From the NCBI RefSeq assembly GCF_002850605.1, contig NZ_NXGB01000009.1, positions 1-64,000 of the forward strand: DNA of 64,000 bases, given 5' to 3'. The position numbers and the translations under genes were made by a program. The stretch is from Pasteurella oralis. GTDB lineage: Bacteria > Pseudomonadota > Gammaproteobacteria > Enterobacterales > Pasteurellaceae. Each line of letters begins with the position of its first letter. Within the stretch, counting starts at the first letter, position 1. Of this stretch, positions 56,420 to 64,000 are shown piece after piece. The notes under the pieces were generated by a model, which saw only the letters and a list, made by a program, of their open reading frames with translations, did no database searches and was not told the origin of the DNA.

Positions 56420-57070
56420 ATGAACGCAAAAGAACTGATTGCTCGCCGAGTCGCTTTAGAATTACGTGATGGTGATGTTGTAAATTTAGGCATCGGCTTA
56501 CCGACTCAAGTCGTAAATTACTTACCCGAAGGTATCGATATTACTTTACAGTCTGAAAATGGATTTTTAGGTTTAGGACCTGTGACGGAAGCCGATCCTA
56601 ATTTAGTTAATGCTGGAGGTCAGCCTTGTGGCATGCTCTCTGGCGCAGCGATGTTTGATAGTGCAACATCATTTGCATTAATTCGTGGTGGTCATGTTGA
56701 TGCTTGCGTGCTTGGTGGCTTACAAGTAGATGAAGAAGCGAATTTAGCAAACTGGATGGTGCCCGGAAAAATGGTGCCAGGCATGGGTGGAGCGATGGAT
56801 CTCGTGACTGGTGCTCGTAAAGTTATTATTGCAATGGAACACTGCGCCAAGGATGGCTCCTCCAAAGTGTTAAAACGTTGCACATTACCTCTCACAGCAA
56901 TACATGCAGTACATATGTTAGTCACTGAATTAGCAGTATTCGAATTTATTGATGGAAAATTGCACTTAACCGAAATTGCAGAAGGCTATGACGTAGATGC
57001 TGTTCGGGCAAAAACTGAAGCGGAATTTGTTGTTTCGCCATTTATCAAAGTTATGCCGCTAGCACAATAA
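56420..57070 (+). CDS. atoA: Acetate/acetoacetate CoA-transferase, beta subunit
   Basis: 216 aa from the ATG at 56420; CAGAGG lies before it, inside the end of atoD. The catalytic glutamate is Glu46 in QSENGFLGLGP, preceded by VNLGIGLPTQV. The later VPGMGGAMDLVTGA is conserved. It is the partner of AtoD, translationally coupled by the two-base spacing. Confidence 0.94.
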   Translation: MNAKELIARRVALELRDGDVVNLGIGLPTQVVNYLPEGIDITLQSENGFLGLGPVTEADPNLVNAGGQPCGMLSGAAMFDSATSFALIRGGHVDACVLGGLQVDEEANLANWMVPGKMVPGMGGAMDLVTGARKVIIAMEHCAKDGSSKVLKRCTLPLTAIHAVHMLVTELAVFEFIDGKLHLTEIAEGYDVDAVRAKTEAEFVVSPFIKVMPLAQ

Positions 57071-57079
57071 GGAGATTGT

Positions 57080-58402
57080 ATGATTAGCACTATTTCCAGA
57101 GGAATGACGAAGTTTGTCAGCCGTTACTTACCAGATCCACTTATCTTCGCATTACTACTGACGCTAATCACCTTTTTTGTCGCGTTGGGTCTTACAGACT
57201 CAACGCCTGTACAAATGGTGAAATATTGGGGTGATGGTTTCTGGAATCTACTCGGATTTGGTATGCAAATGGCATTAATTGTTGTCACAGGTCATGCACT
57301 AGCTAGTTCACCACCAATAAAAACTATATTGCGTAACATCGCATCACTTGCTAAAACACCAACACAGGGGGTTATGCTGGTTACCTTCTTCAGTGCATTG
57401 GCTTGTGTTATTAACTGGGGTTTTGGTTTAGTAGTTGGTGCGATGTTCGCACGTGAAGTTGCGCGTAGAGTCAAAGGATCTGACTATCCTCTATTAATTG
57501 CTTGTGCTTATATTGGTTTTATGTCTTGGGGAGGTGGTTTATCTGGTTCAATGCCATTATTAGCCGCAACACCAGGAAATCCAGTTGAACACATTGCAGG
57601 ACTTATTCCAATTCAAAATACATTATTAACGGGTTTCAATATCTTCATCACACTGGGACTCGTCATCTTCTTACCATTCCTGACTAAAATGATGGTGCCT
57701 AAGCCAAATGAAGTTGTTATGGTTGATCCAGATCTTTTAAAAGAAGAAGCTGATTACCAAAAAACCCTTTCGAAAGATGCACCGCCCTCTGAAAAATTGG
57801 AAGAAAGCCGTATATTAAGTTGGGTTATTGGCGTATTTGGTATTGGTTACTTAGTCATATACTTCATGGATAAAGGCTTCAATATCACGATCAATACCGT
57901 CAATCTCATCTTCTTAGTCGCAGGGGTACTACTACACAAAACACCAATGGCTTATATGCGTGCAGTCAAAGCCGCAGCAGGTAGCACCGCAGGTATTTTG
58001 GTCCAATTCCCATTCTATGCAGGTATCCAGTTAATGATGGAACATTCTGGATTAGGTGGATTAATCACAGAATTCTTTATCAACGTTTCTACTAAAGAAA
58101 CTTTCCCATTAATGACGTTCTTCAGCTCTGCATTTATCAACTTTGCTGTGCCCTCAGGTGGTGGTCACTGGGTAATTCAAGGTCCTTATGTACTTGCAGC
58201 AGCACAAGCATTGGATGCGGACTTAGGAAAATCAGTGATGGCAATCGCTTATGGAGAACAATGGATGAATATGGCACAACCTTTCTGGGCATTACCAGCA
58301 CTTGCCATTGCTGGACTAGGTGTGAGAGATATTATGGGCTACTGTATGACTGCGCTCATTTTCTCAAGTGTGATATTTATTATTGGATTAACAGTATTTT
58401 AA
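57080..58402 (+). CDS. atoE: Short-chain fatty acid transporter
   Basis: 440 aa, polytopic, AtoE family. It opens with ISRGMTKFVSRYLPDPLIFAL and contains CVINWGFGLVVGA, FMSWGGGLSGSMPLLAATPGN and FAVPSGGGHWVIQGPYV, all characteristic. It imports butyrate/acetoacetate-type acids. It follows atoA by nine bases with AAGGAG. Confidence 0.93.
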   Translation: MISTISRGMTKFVSRYLPDPLIFALLLTLITFFVALGLTDSTPVQMVKYWGDGFWNLLGFGMQMALIVVTGHALASSPPIKTILRNIASLAKTPTQGVMLVTFFSALACVINWGFGLVVGAMFAREVARRVKGSDYPLLIACAYIGFMSWGGGLSGSMPLLAATPGNPVEHIAGLIPIQNTLLTGFNIFITLGLVIFLPFLTKMMVPKPNEVVMVDPDLLKEEADYQKTLSKDAPPSEKLEESRILSWVIGVFGIGYLVIYFMDKGFNITINTVNLIFLVAGVLLHKTPMAYMRAVKAAAGSTAGILVQFPFYAGIQLMMEHSGLGGLITEFFINVSTKETFPLMTFFSSAFINFAVPSGGGHWVIQGPYVLAAAQALDADLGKSVMAIAYGEQWMNMAQPFWALPALAIAGLGVRDIMGYCMTALIFSSVIFIIGLTVF

Positions 58403-58417
58403 AACAAAGGAGAGGTT

Positions 58418-59599
58418 ATGAAAAATGTCGTTATAGCAAGTGCAGTACGCACACCAATTGGTAATTTTAATGGAAGTCTATCAAATGTCAGTGCGGTGGA
58501 ATTAGGAACTATTGCCATTAAGGCAGCAATTGAAAAATCAGGGATTGATATCGCTGCTGTTGACGAAGTCATCATGGGTCAAGTGTTACAAGCCGGACAA
58601 AAACAAAACCCTGCTCGCCAAGCCTTATTGCACAGCGGAATTTCACAAAATGTGACAGCTTACACTGTGAATAAGGTCTGTGGTTCAGGCTTAAAAACAG
58701 TCGCTCTCGCCGCGCAAGCAATTCGTGCAGGCGATGCTAATATCATCGTCGCAGGTGGTATGGAAAATATGAGCCAAGCCCCTTACTTACTAGATGCTAA
58801 AGCACGTTGGGGACATCGTTTAGGCAATGGACAGCTTAATGATGTCATTTTATTAGATGCTTTAGTCTGTGCTGAAAACCATTACCATATGGGAATCACT
58901 GCTGAAAATGTCGCCAAAAAATATGACATTACACGTGAACAACAAGACACAATGGCACTTGAATCACAACGTAGAGCTGTTACCGCAATCGAATCTGGCG
59001 CATTTAAAAATGAAATTGTTCCTGTAACTGTTAAAGTGAAACGAAAAGAAATACTTTTTGATACAGATGAATTCCCAAAAAAAGAAACAACGTTAGAAGG
59101 TTTATCAGCTCTTCGTCCCGCATTTGATAAAGAAGGTACAGTGACTGCAGGGAATGCGTCTGGTATCAATGATGGTGCAGCAGCATTAGTCATTGTTGAA
59201 GAAGAAACAGCAAAAGCACTAGGCTTAACTATTTTGGCTCGTATTAAAAGTTATGCAAGTGGTGGAGTTGCACCAGAAATCATGGGAATGGGTCCAGTAC
59301 CCGCTTCACAAAAAGCTCTTGCTAAAGCAGGCTTGAGCTTAAATGACATTGACTTGGTTGAAGCCAATGAAGCTTTTGCCGCACAATTCCTTGCTGTAGG
59401 TAAAGAGCTTGGTTTTGATCCAGAAAAAGTCAATGTTAATGGTGGCGCCATTGCATTAGGTCACCCTGTCGGTACTAGCGGTGCACGCATCCTGGTCACA
59501 CTTATCCATGCACTACATGCAAGGAACAAAACCTTAGGTTTAGCAACACTGTGTATCGGTGGCGGTCAAGGTATTGCGATGGTTATTGAGCGCATATAA
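58418..59599 (+). CDS. atoB: Acetyl-CoA acetyltransferase (thiolase)
   Basis: 393 aa biosynthetic/degradative thiolase. The nucleophile Cys88 lies in [10 protein letters not shown], the catalytic His in [14 protein letters not shown], and the second Cys in [10 protein letters not shown]. It splits acetoacetyl-CoA into two acetyl-CoA. AAGGAGAGG is upstream. Confidence 0.95.
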   Translation: MKNVVIASAVRTPIGNFNGSLSNVSAVELGTIAIKAAIEKSGIDIAAVDEVIMGQVLQAGQKQNPARQALLHSGISQNVTAYTVNKVCGSGLKTVALAAQAIRAGDANIIVAGGMENMSQAPYLLDAKARWGHRLGNGQLNDVILLDALVCAENHYHMGITAENVAKKYDITREQQDTMALESQRRAVTAIESGAFKNEIVPVTVKVKRKEILFDTDEFPKKETTLEGLSALRPAFDKEGTVTAGNASGINDGAAALVIVEEETAKALGLTILARIKSYASGGVAPEIMGMGPVPASQKALAKAGLSLNDIDLVEANEAFAAQFLAVGKELGFDPEKVNVNGGAIALGHPVGTSGARILVTLIHALHARNKTLGLATLCIGGGQGIAMVIERI

Positions 59600-59715
59600 C
59601 TATATCACCCCAATTGCACCTTATGTATTCGCTTAGGCAGATAAGGTGCAAAACTCTCATCAAACTCACCGCACTTTTGCGGGTATCATATTCCTATATG
59701 GATTCAGGAGTCACT

Positions 59716-60477
59716 ATGTTAAAAAACAAAGTTGCATTAGTTACTGGTGCAGCAAGTGGTATTGGTCTTGCCGTCAGCCAAACGTTAACACAAGAAGGCA
59801 TTAACGTAGTTATGGTCGATATCAACGAAACTTTACTGCAAAAACAAGCTGAAAAATTACAAGCAACCTATGTTGTTGCGGATTTATCAAAACGCGAATC
59901 TTGTAAACTTGCAGTAGATCATGCTGTAAAAACATTTGGCAGTATAGATATTCTAGTCAATGTTGCAGGCATTCAAACCGTTTCCCCAGTTGAAGATTTC
60001 CCAGAAGACAGATGGGATTTCATGATTAACCTCATGCTAACAGCACCATTTTTATTAACAAAATACGCTTGGCCATATATGAAAAGAAATCAGTGGGGAC
60101 GTATCATTAACTTAAATTCTATTCATGGTGTCGTTGCTTCTGAGTTTAAATCTGCTTATGTATCTGCCAAACATGGTTTATCAGGCTTGACTAAAACAAC
60201 GGCGCTTGAAGGTGGACCGTATGGTATTACTGTGAATTCAATCTGTCCTGCCTATGTAAGAACCCCACTTGTTGACAAACAAATTGCCGATCAAGCCGCT
60301 CATCATAATATTTCAGAAACTGATGTCATCAGCAAAATTATGCTACAAAAGGCAGCAGTGAAACGTTTAATTGAGCCTGCTGATATTGGTGAGTTTGTTA
60401 AGTTCCTCTGTTCTGATGCCGCAGCATCTATTTCAGGTTCCTGCTTAACCGTCGACGGCGGTTGGACGGCAGGCTAA
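59716..60477 (+). CDS. D-3-hydroxybutyrate dehydrogenase
   Basis: 253 aa from the ATG at 59716 (CAGGAG upstream); the in-frame extension to 59614 spans a USS and has no ribosome site. Classical SDR: VTGAASGIG, catalytic Ser135, Tyr148 and Lys152 (YVSAK), and INLNSIHGVVAS, which is typical of 3-hydroxybutyrate dehydrogenases. With atoDAEB and a permease it oxidises hydroxybutyrate to acetoacetate. Other hydroxyacid specificities cannot be excluded. Confidence 0.85.
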   Translation: MLKNKVALVTGAASGIGLAVSQTLTQEGINVVMVDINETLLQKQAEKLQATYVVADLSKRESCKLAVDHAVKTFGSIDILVNVAGIQTVSPVEDFPEDRWDFMINLMLTAPFLLTKYAWPYMKRNQWGRIINLNSIHGVVASEFKSAYVSAKHGLSGLTKTTALEGGPYGITVNSICPAYVRTPLVDKQIADQAAHHNISETDVISKIMLQKAAVKRLIEPADIGEFVKFLCSDAAASISGSCLTVDGGWTAG

Positions 60478-60488
60478 TCAAGCACAAC

Positions 60489-60523
60489 TTTAGCCACAAT
60501 TGTTGTAAACAATTGTGGCTAAA
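60489..60523 (+). other. Perfect 15-bp intercistronic inverted repeat
   Basis: TTTAGCCACAATTGT (60489-60503) pairs with ACAATTGTGGCTAAA (60509-60523) around TGTAA. No T-run follows; the permease ribosome site GGGG begins about 8 bases later. It may be an mRNA-stability stem, an operator, or a weak terminator before the last gene. Confidence 0.6.
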
Positions 60524-60540
60524 TTACATAGGGGAAAACC

Positions 60541-61869
60541 ATGTTCAGTTTATTAGGAATTTTTATCGGTTTAGTACTACTGATGTTTTTAGCATTTAGA
60601 GGCTATTCCATCGTTTGGATTGCGCCTCTTTGTGCAACAGTTGTTGCTTTTACAGGGGATTTAAATGTCTTAGATGCTTACTTAGGCAGCTACATGACAG
60701 GCTTAGTTGGATTTGTTAAAGCTTGGTTTCCTGCATTCTTACTCAGTGCCATTTTTGGTAATTTAATGGATGTAACTGGTGGGGCAAAATCAATTGCGAT
60801 CTGGTTAACTCGAATGCTAGGCGCCAAAAGTGCTATCGCTTCTATTGTATTAGGTTGTGCTTTACTTACTTATGGCGGTGTGAGTTTATTTGTTGTCGTT
60901 TTTGCAGTTTATCCATTAGCGCTCGCTGTCTTTAAAGAAGCCAATATTACTCGCCGTCTTATACCAGGTACCATTGCTTGTGGTGCATTTACCTTTACAA
61001 TGACAGCATTACCCGGCTCTCCACAAATTCAAAACTTAATTCCAACAGCCTACTTCGGTACAAGTGCAATGGCTGCACCAATTATGGGTACAATTGCAGC
61101 AGCAATCTTATTCTTTGGTGGTGTAGCTTATTTAGAAATGCGTCGTAGAAAATATGCAAAAAATGGAGAATATTTTATTGAACCATTAGTAGAAAATTCT
61201 GCTGACGATAATCAAACAAATCTACCCTCAGCTCTATTAGCCATTCTGCCATTAATCAGTGTCATTGTTGTGCTTAATTTTGTTCCTGAATTAATTGGGC
61301 TAAAAAATGGTGATCCTAAAAATATTGTACTTGCCTTACTAGCAGGAATTGCGTTAGTAATTATCTTGAATTTAAACAAACGCACCACTTTTATTCCAGC
61401 AATTGGCAAAGGTACAAATGGTGCTGTAGGTGCCATTATTAATACTGCCGCGGCTGTTGGTTTTGGTAGCGTCGTACGTATCGCACCGGGTTTTGAACAT
61501 TTAACAGCAATGATCTTAAACGTACCAGGAAACCCACTTATTTCACTGTCTGTTGCAGTAAACATCTTAGCTGGCGCAACAGGCTCAGCTTCTGGTGGAA
61601 TGGGAATCGCACTGGAAGCATTAGGTGAAAAATACCTCGCAATTGCTAAACAAGCGAGTATTTCACCAGAAGCATTACACCGTATTGCCTCACTCTCTTC
61701 AGGTGGTTTAGATACTATGCCACATAATGGCGCAGTATTAACATTATTAAGCAATACGGGTATGACACACCGCGATTCCTATTTAGAAATCGCGATGACA
61801 TCATTCATTCTGCCTATTGTTGCAACAATTGTTGTAATTACACTATTCAGCCTGTTTGGTATTTATTAG
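60541..61869 (+). CDS. GntP-family permease, probably for hydroxybutyrate
   Basis: 442 aa, about twelve membrane segments, GntP superfamily. It is clearly different from the permease at 1606-3072. Notable segments are FGNLMDVTGGAKSIAIWLTRM, TMTALPGSPQIQNLIPTAYFG and ATGSASGGMGIALEALGE. A D-beta-hydroxybutyrate permease commonly accompanies hydroxybutyrate dehydrogenase, and this position supports that. It is the last gene of the operon. Confidence 0.82.
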   Translation: MFSLLGIFIGLVLLMFLAFRGYSIVWIAPLCATVVAFTGDLNVLDAYLGSYMTGLVGFVKAWFPAFLLSAIFGNLMDVTGGAKSIAIWLTRMLGAKSAIASIVLGCALLTYGGVSLFVVVFAVYPLALAVFKEANITRRLIPGTIACGAFTFTMTALPGSPQIQNLIPTAYFGTSAMAAPIMGTIAAAILFFGGVAYLEMRRRKYAKNGEYFIEPLVENSADDNQTNLPSALLAILPLISVIVVLNFVPELIGLKNGDPKNIVLALLAGIALVIILNLNKRTTFIPAIGKGTNGAVGAIINTAAAVGFGSVVRIAPGFEHLTAMILNVPGNPLISLSVAVNILAGATGSASGGMGIALEALGEKYLAIAKQASISPEALHRIASLSSGGLDTMPHNGAVLTLLSNTGMTHRDSYLEIAMTSFILPIVATIVVITLFSLFGIY

Positions 61870-61884
61870 TCTTCTTAATGCAAA

Positions 61885-61918
61885 ATACCTGTGTTAACGA
61901 TGTTTACACAGGTATCTT
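61885..61918. terminator. Bidirectional terminator between the permease and ribB
   Basis: ATACCTGTGT (61885-61894) pairs with ACACAGGTAT (61906-61915) around an 11-base loop. T content downstream is moderate. It lies between convergent genes. Confidence 0.65.
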
Positions 61919-61936
61919 CATTAGCTTACGTACAAA

Positions 61937-62581
61937 CTACACATTATATTTTTGACGATATGCCACTAAATCTTCAATAGTCACAACAGGAAAACCAAAC
62001 TTGTGTGCAAAGTCAACAATTTCAGGTGCGCGTGCCATTGAGCCATCATCATTAGTAATCTCACAAATAACCCCTGCACCTTTATAACCTGCTAAACGCG
62101 CTAAATCTACAGAGGCCTCAGTATGACCACGACGACTTAATACTCCTCCTTCTACAGCACGTAATGGAAAAATATGTCCCGGACGACTTAAATCACTTGG
62201 TTTTGCGCCATCTGCAACAGCAGCTTTAATTGTCGTCACACGATCTTTAGCTGATACACCTGTTGCAACACCTTTTGCTGCTTCAATAGTCACGGTAAAT
62301 GCCGTCTTATTAACACTTGTATTATCCTGTACCATGGGTGGTAAATCTAACGCTTGACATAATTGGTCTGTTAAGCAGAGGCAAACAATGCCACTACCAT
62401 AACGAATCAACATGGTCATTTGCTCAGTATTGATCGTTTCTGCTGGGAAAATTAAATCCCCTTCATTTTCACGATCTTCATCATCTAATACTAAAACGCC
62501 ATGACCTTGTTTAAAAGCCTCAATAGCAGCAACAACACGCGCTTCTGCGTTACCAAAAGGAGATAAAATTGACTGATTCAT
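61937..62581 (-). CDS. ribB: 3,4-dihydroxy-2-butanone 4-phosphate synthase
   Basis: 214 aa, a stand-alone RibB without a fused GTP cyclohydrolase II. The acidic metal motif [16 protein letters not shown] and the C-terminal [16 protein letters not shown] are diagnostic. It makes the four-carbon precursor of riboflavin from ribulose 5-phosphate. It is controlled by the FMN riboswitch upstream. Confidence 0.96.
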   Translation of the reverse strand: MNQSILSPFGNAEARVVAAIEAFKQGHGVLVLDDEDRENEGDLIFPAETINTEQMTMLIRYGSGIVCLCLTDQLCQALDLPPMVQDNTSVNKTAFTVTIEAAKGVATGVSAKDRVTTIKAAVADGAKPSDLSRPGHIFPLRAVEGGVLSRRGHTEASVDLARLAGYKGAGVICEITNDDGSMARAPEIVDFAHKFGFPVVTIEDLVAYRQKYNV

Positions 62582-62667
62582 AGTAAATTCCTTGAAATAT
62601 AGAGATATTTAGATACCAGAATCAGGGCTGATGAGAAAAATTATGTGGCTAAGAAAATCTTAAACAA

Positions 62668-62700
62668 ACAAAAAAGACAGGTTTTGATCACAAAACCTGC
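62668..62700 (-). terminator. Riboswitch-controlled terminator before ribB
   Basis: On the minus strand CAGGTTTTG (62699-62691) pairs with CAAAACCTG (62686-62678) around TGAT, followed by TCTTTTTTG. It lies immediately 3' of the FMN aptamer and 87 bases before ribB, which fits transcriptional attenuation by FMN. Confidence 0.85.
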
Positions 62701-62858
62701 TTATTCTCTTTCATCCAGACTATACTGTCGGCTTTGGATTTACACCAAATCTGCTGACTTTGTTATTTACATAAATAACAAACGCTCGTGGGCTTATGCT
62801 AAGGCACTTACCACCGGTAGGGAGTTTCACCCTGCCCTGAGAATGCGTGCATAGTATA
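62701..62858 (-). promoter_or_regulatory. FMN riboswitch (RFN element) of ribB
   Basis: On the minus strand the conserved RFN blocks appear in order: TCTCAGGGCAGGGTGAAA, then CCCTACCGGTGGTA, GCCCACGAGC, a variable arm, GATTTGGTGTAAATCC, and AAAGCCGACAGTATAGTCTG, closing with GATGAAAGAGA. The aptamer spans roughly 62704-62846. A -10-like TATACT lies at 62858-62853, just upstream. FMN binding should favour the terminator at 62668-62700. Confidence 0.95.
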
Positions 62859-62942
62859 ACGCAAACTTAATCTTGAAAAAATGTTTTTATTTGCAACAAG
62901 ATTACATACAATAGACAAAATTTTCCCTAATATGAGGTCATT

Positions 62943-63194
62943 ATGCTAAATCCTAAAAAAATAGAGCAAGTTATACAACAAATCCAAGATTCATTACCAC
63001 AAGGAATTAAAGATTTAGGTCAAGATGCAGAAGCAAAACTTAAGCAAACACTACAAGCGCAATTATCAAAATTAGATTTAGTGACTCGTGAAGAATTTGA
63101 TGTACAAACTCAAGTCCTAATGCGTACTCGTGAAAAGCTTGTTGAGCTAGAACAACGTGTCAATGCACTATTAGAACAAAAGGCATTACCTTAA
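62943..63194 (+). CDS. ubiK: Ubiquinone biosynthesis accessory factor UbiK (YqiC/BMFP family)
   Basis: 83 aa, matching the family. An amphipathic N-terminal half ([20 protein letters not shown]) is followed by the conserved [21 protein letters not shown], and a C-terminal coiled coil ([14 protein letters not shown]). UbiK assists ubiquinone assembly with UbiJ and was earlier seen as a membrane-fusogenic protein. It is divergent from the ribB riboswitch and 75 bases before nadR. Confidence 0.88.
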   Translation: MLNPKKIEQVIQQIQDSLPQGIKDLGQDAEAKLKQTLQAQLSKLDLVTREEFDVQTQVLMRTREKLVELEQRVNALLEQKALP

Positions 63195-63266
63195 CTTGCA
63201 TTGCACATTGCGGAAATCAAAGTGCGGTCTGTTTTGATAAAATTTCTGAATCATTACAAGGAATAA

Positions 63267-64000
<734 letters not shown>

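Larger units (their letters stand above)
150..63228. repeat. Dispersed Haemophilus-type DNA uptake signal sequences (31 copies)
   Basis: Exact AAGTGCGGT (plus) begins at 536, 1315, 8495, 11201, 19985, 22903, 25905, 26130, 34334, 36240, 38158, 46157, 47974, 49159, 54487 and 63220. The complement ACCGCACTT begins at 150, 10054, 11229, 11875, 21585, 26159, 29245, 37154, 43760, 46686, 48750, 49790, 51793, 53384 and 59668. This 9-mer is the known USS core recognised during natural competence in the Haemophilus/Pasteurella branch. Copies lie both inside genes and between them. Longest copy-free stretches are about 11.9-20.0 kb, 1.3-8.5 kb, 38.2-43.8 kb and 54.5-59.7 kb. Confidence 0.93.

Noticed and set aside
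59614-59715. 34-codon N-terminal extension of the hydroxybutyrate dehydrogenase
   Set aside because: It crosses a USS and lacks SDR similarity; the ATG at 59716 has CAGGAG and starts right at the Rossmann fold.
61212-61754. 180-aa minus-strand open frame
   Set aside because: Antisense to the GntP-type permease; proline- and alanine-rich shadow composition.
62645-62854. 69-aa plus-strand open frame ending in TTGREFHPALRMRA
   Set aside because: It is the antisense reading of the FMN riboswitch and its terminator; conservation comes from the RNA, not a protein.

Overview
This is an AT-rich, gene-dense chromosomal window from a member of the Pasteurellaceae. The clearest sign is the dispersed 9-mer AAGTGCGGT, in either orientation, the core of the Haemophilus-type DNA uptake signal sequence (USS). 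I count 31 exact copies, several as inverted pairs acting as terminators. Gene content (otn/ltn/den tetronate genes, UxuR-type glucuronate genes with a TRAP transporter, xyl operon, ato operon, NadR salvage) fits the Haemophilus/Pasteurella/Aggregatibacter side of the family. I cannot name the species from sequence alone. I see no rRNA, tRNA, CRISPR, insertion sequence or prophage.

Layout. 0.2-11.2 kb: a four-carbon acid sugar (tetronate) region on the minus strand (ltnD-otnK-otnC-otnI, a cyclase-family hydrolase, a membrane-fused alpha/beta hydrolase, then denD and a GntP-type permease, then a secreted alpha/beta hydrolase), with a divergent DeoR-family regulator. 11.2-13.3 kb: pepD and gpt. 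13.4-22.6 kb: a glucuronate/fructuronate regulon (uxuA, uxuR and dctP leftward; TRAP dctQM, SDR mannonate oxidoreductase, uxaC, kdgK, eda rightward), with UxuR-like palindromes and CRP-like sites in the divergent promoter. 22.7-24.4 kb: proS. 24.6-35.6 kb: the xylose locus (xylAB leftward, xylFGH and xylR rightward), interrupted between xylA and xylF by a MalY/PatB-type C-S lyase and an NhaC-family antiporter. A 74-bp regulatory sequence is present on both sides of this insert. 35.6-43.6 kb: PfkB kinase, class II aldolase, D-lyxose/mannose isomerase and Mak fructokinase, an orphan OmpR-type regulator, and a ribose-type ABC transporter. 43.9-48.8 kb: pirin, hmp flavohaemoglobin and a large hybrid sensor kinase. 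48.8-54.5 kb: polyamine genes (speB, speA, a PuuB-like oxidase, an unlinked potD with a TTG start). 54.5-61.9 kb: a LysR regulator and a short-chain acid/ketone-body operon (atoDAEB, 3-hydroxybutyrate dehydrogenase, GntP-type permease). 61.9-64.0 kb: ribB under an FMN riboswitch with a terminator, ubiK, and the first 243 codons of nadR, cut by the window edge.

How it works together. Most of the window is uptake and catabolism of host- or diet-derived carbon: tetronates to dihydroxyacetone phosphate, glucuronate to pyruvate plus glyceraldehyde-3-phosphate, xylose to xylulose-5-phosphate, and hydroxybutyrate/acetoacetate to acetyl-CoA. Each pathway sits with its own transporter, and the tetronate, glucuronate, xylose and ketone-body blocks each have an adjacent regulator. 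The most unusual points are the hydrolases embedded in the tetronate cluster, the duplicated xyl control module around malY-nhaC, the isomerase-aldolase-kinase operon, and a decayed coding-like stretch between uxuR and uxuA.
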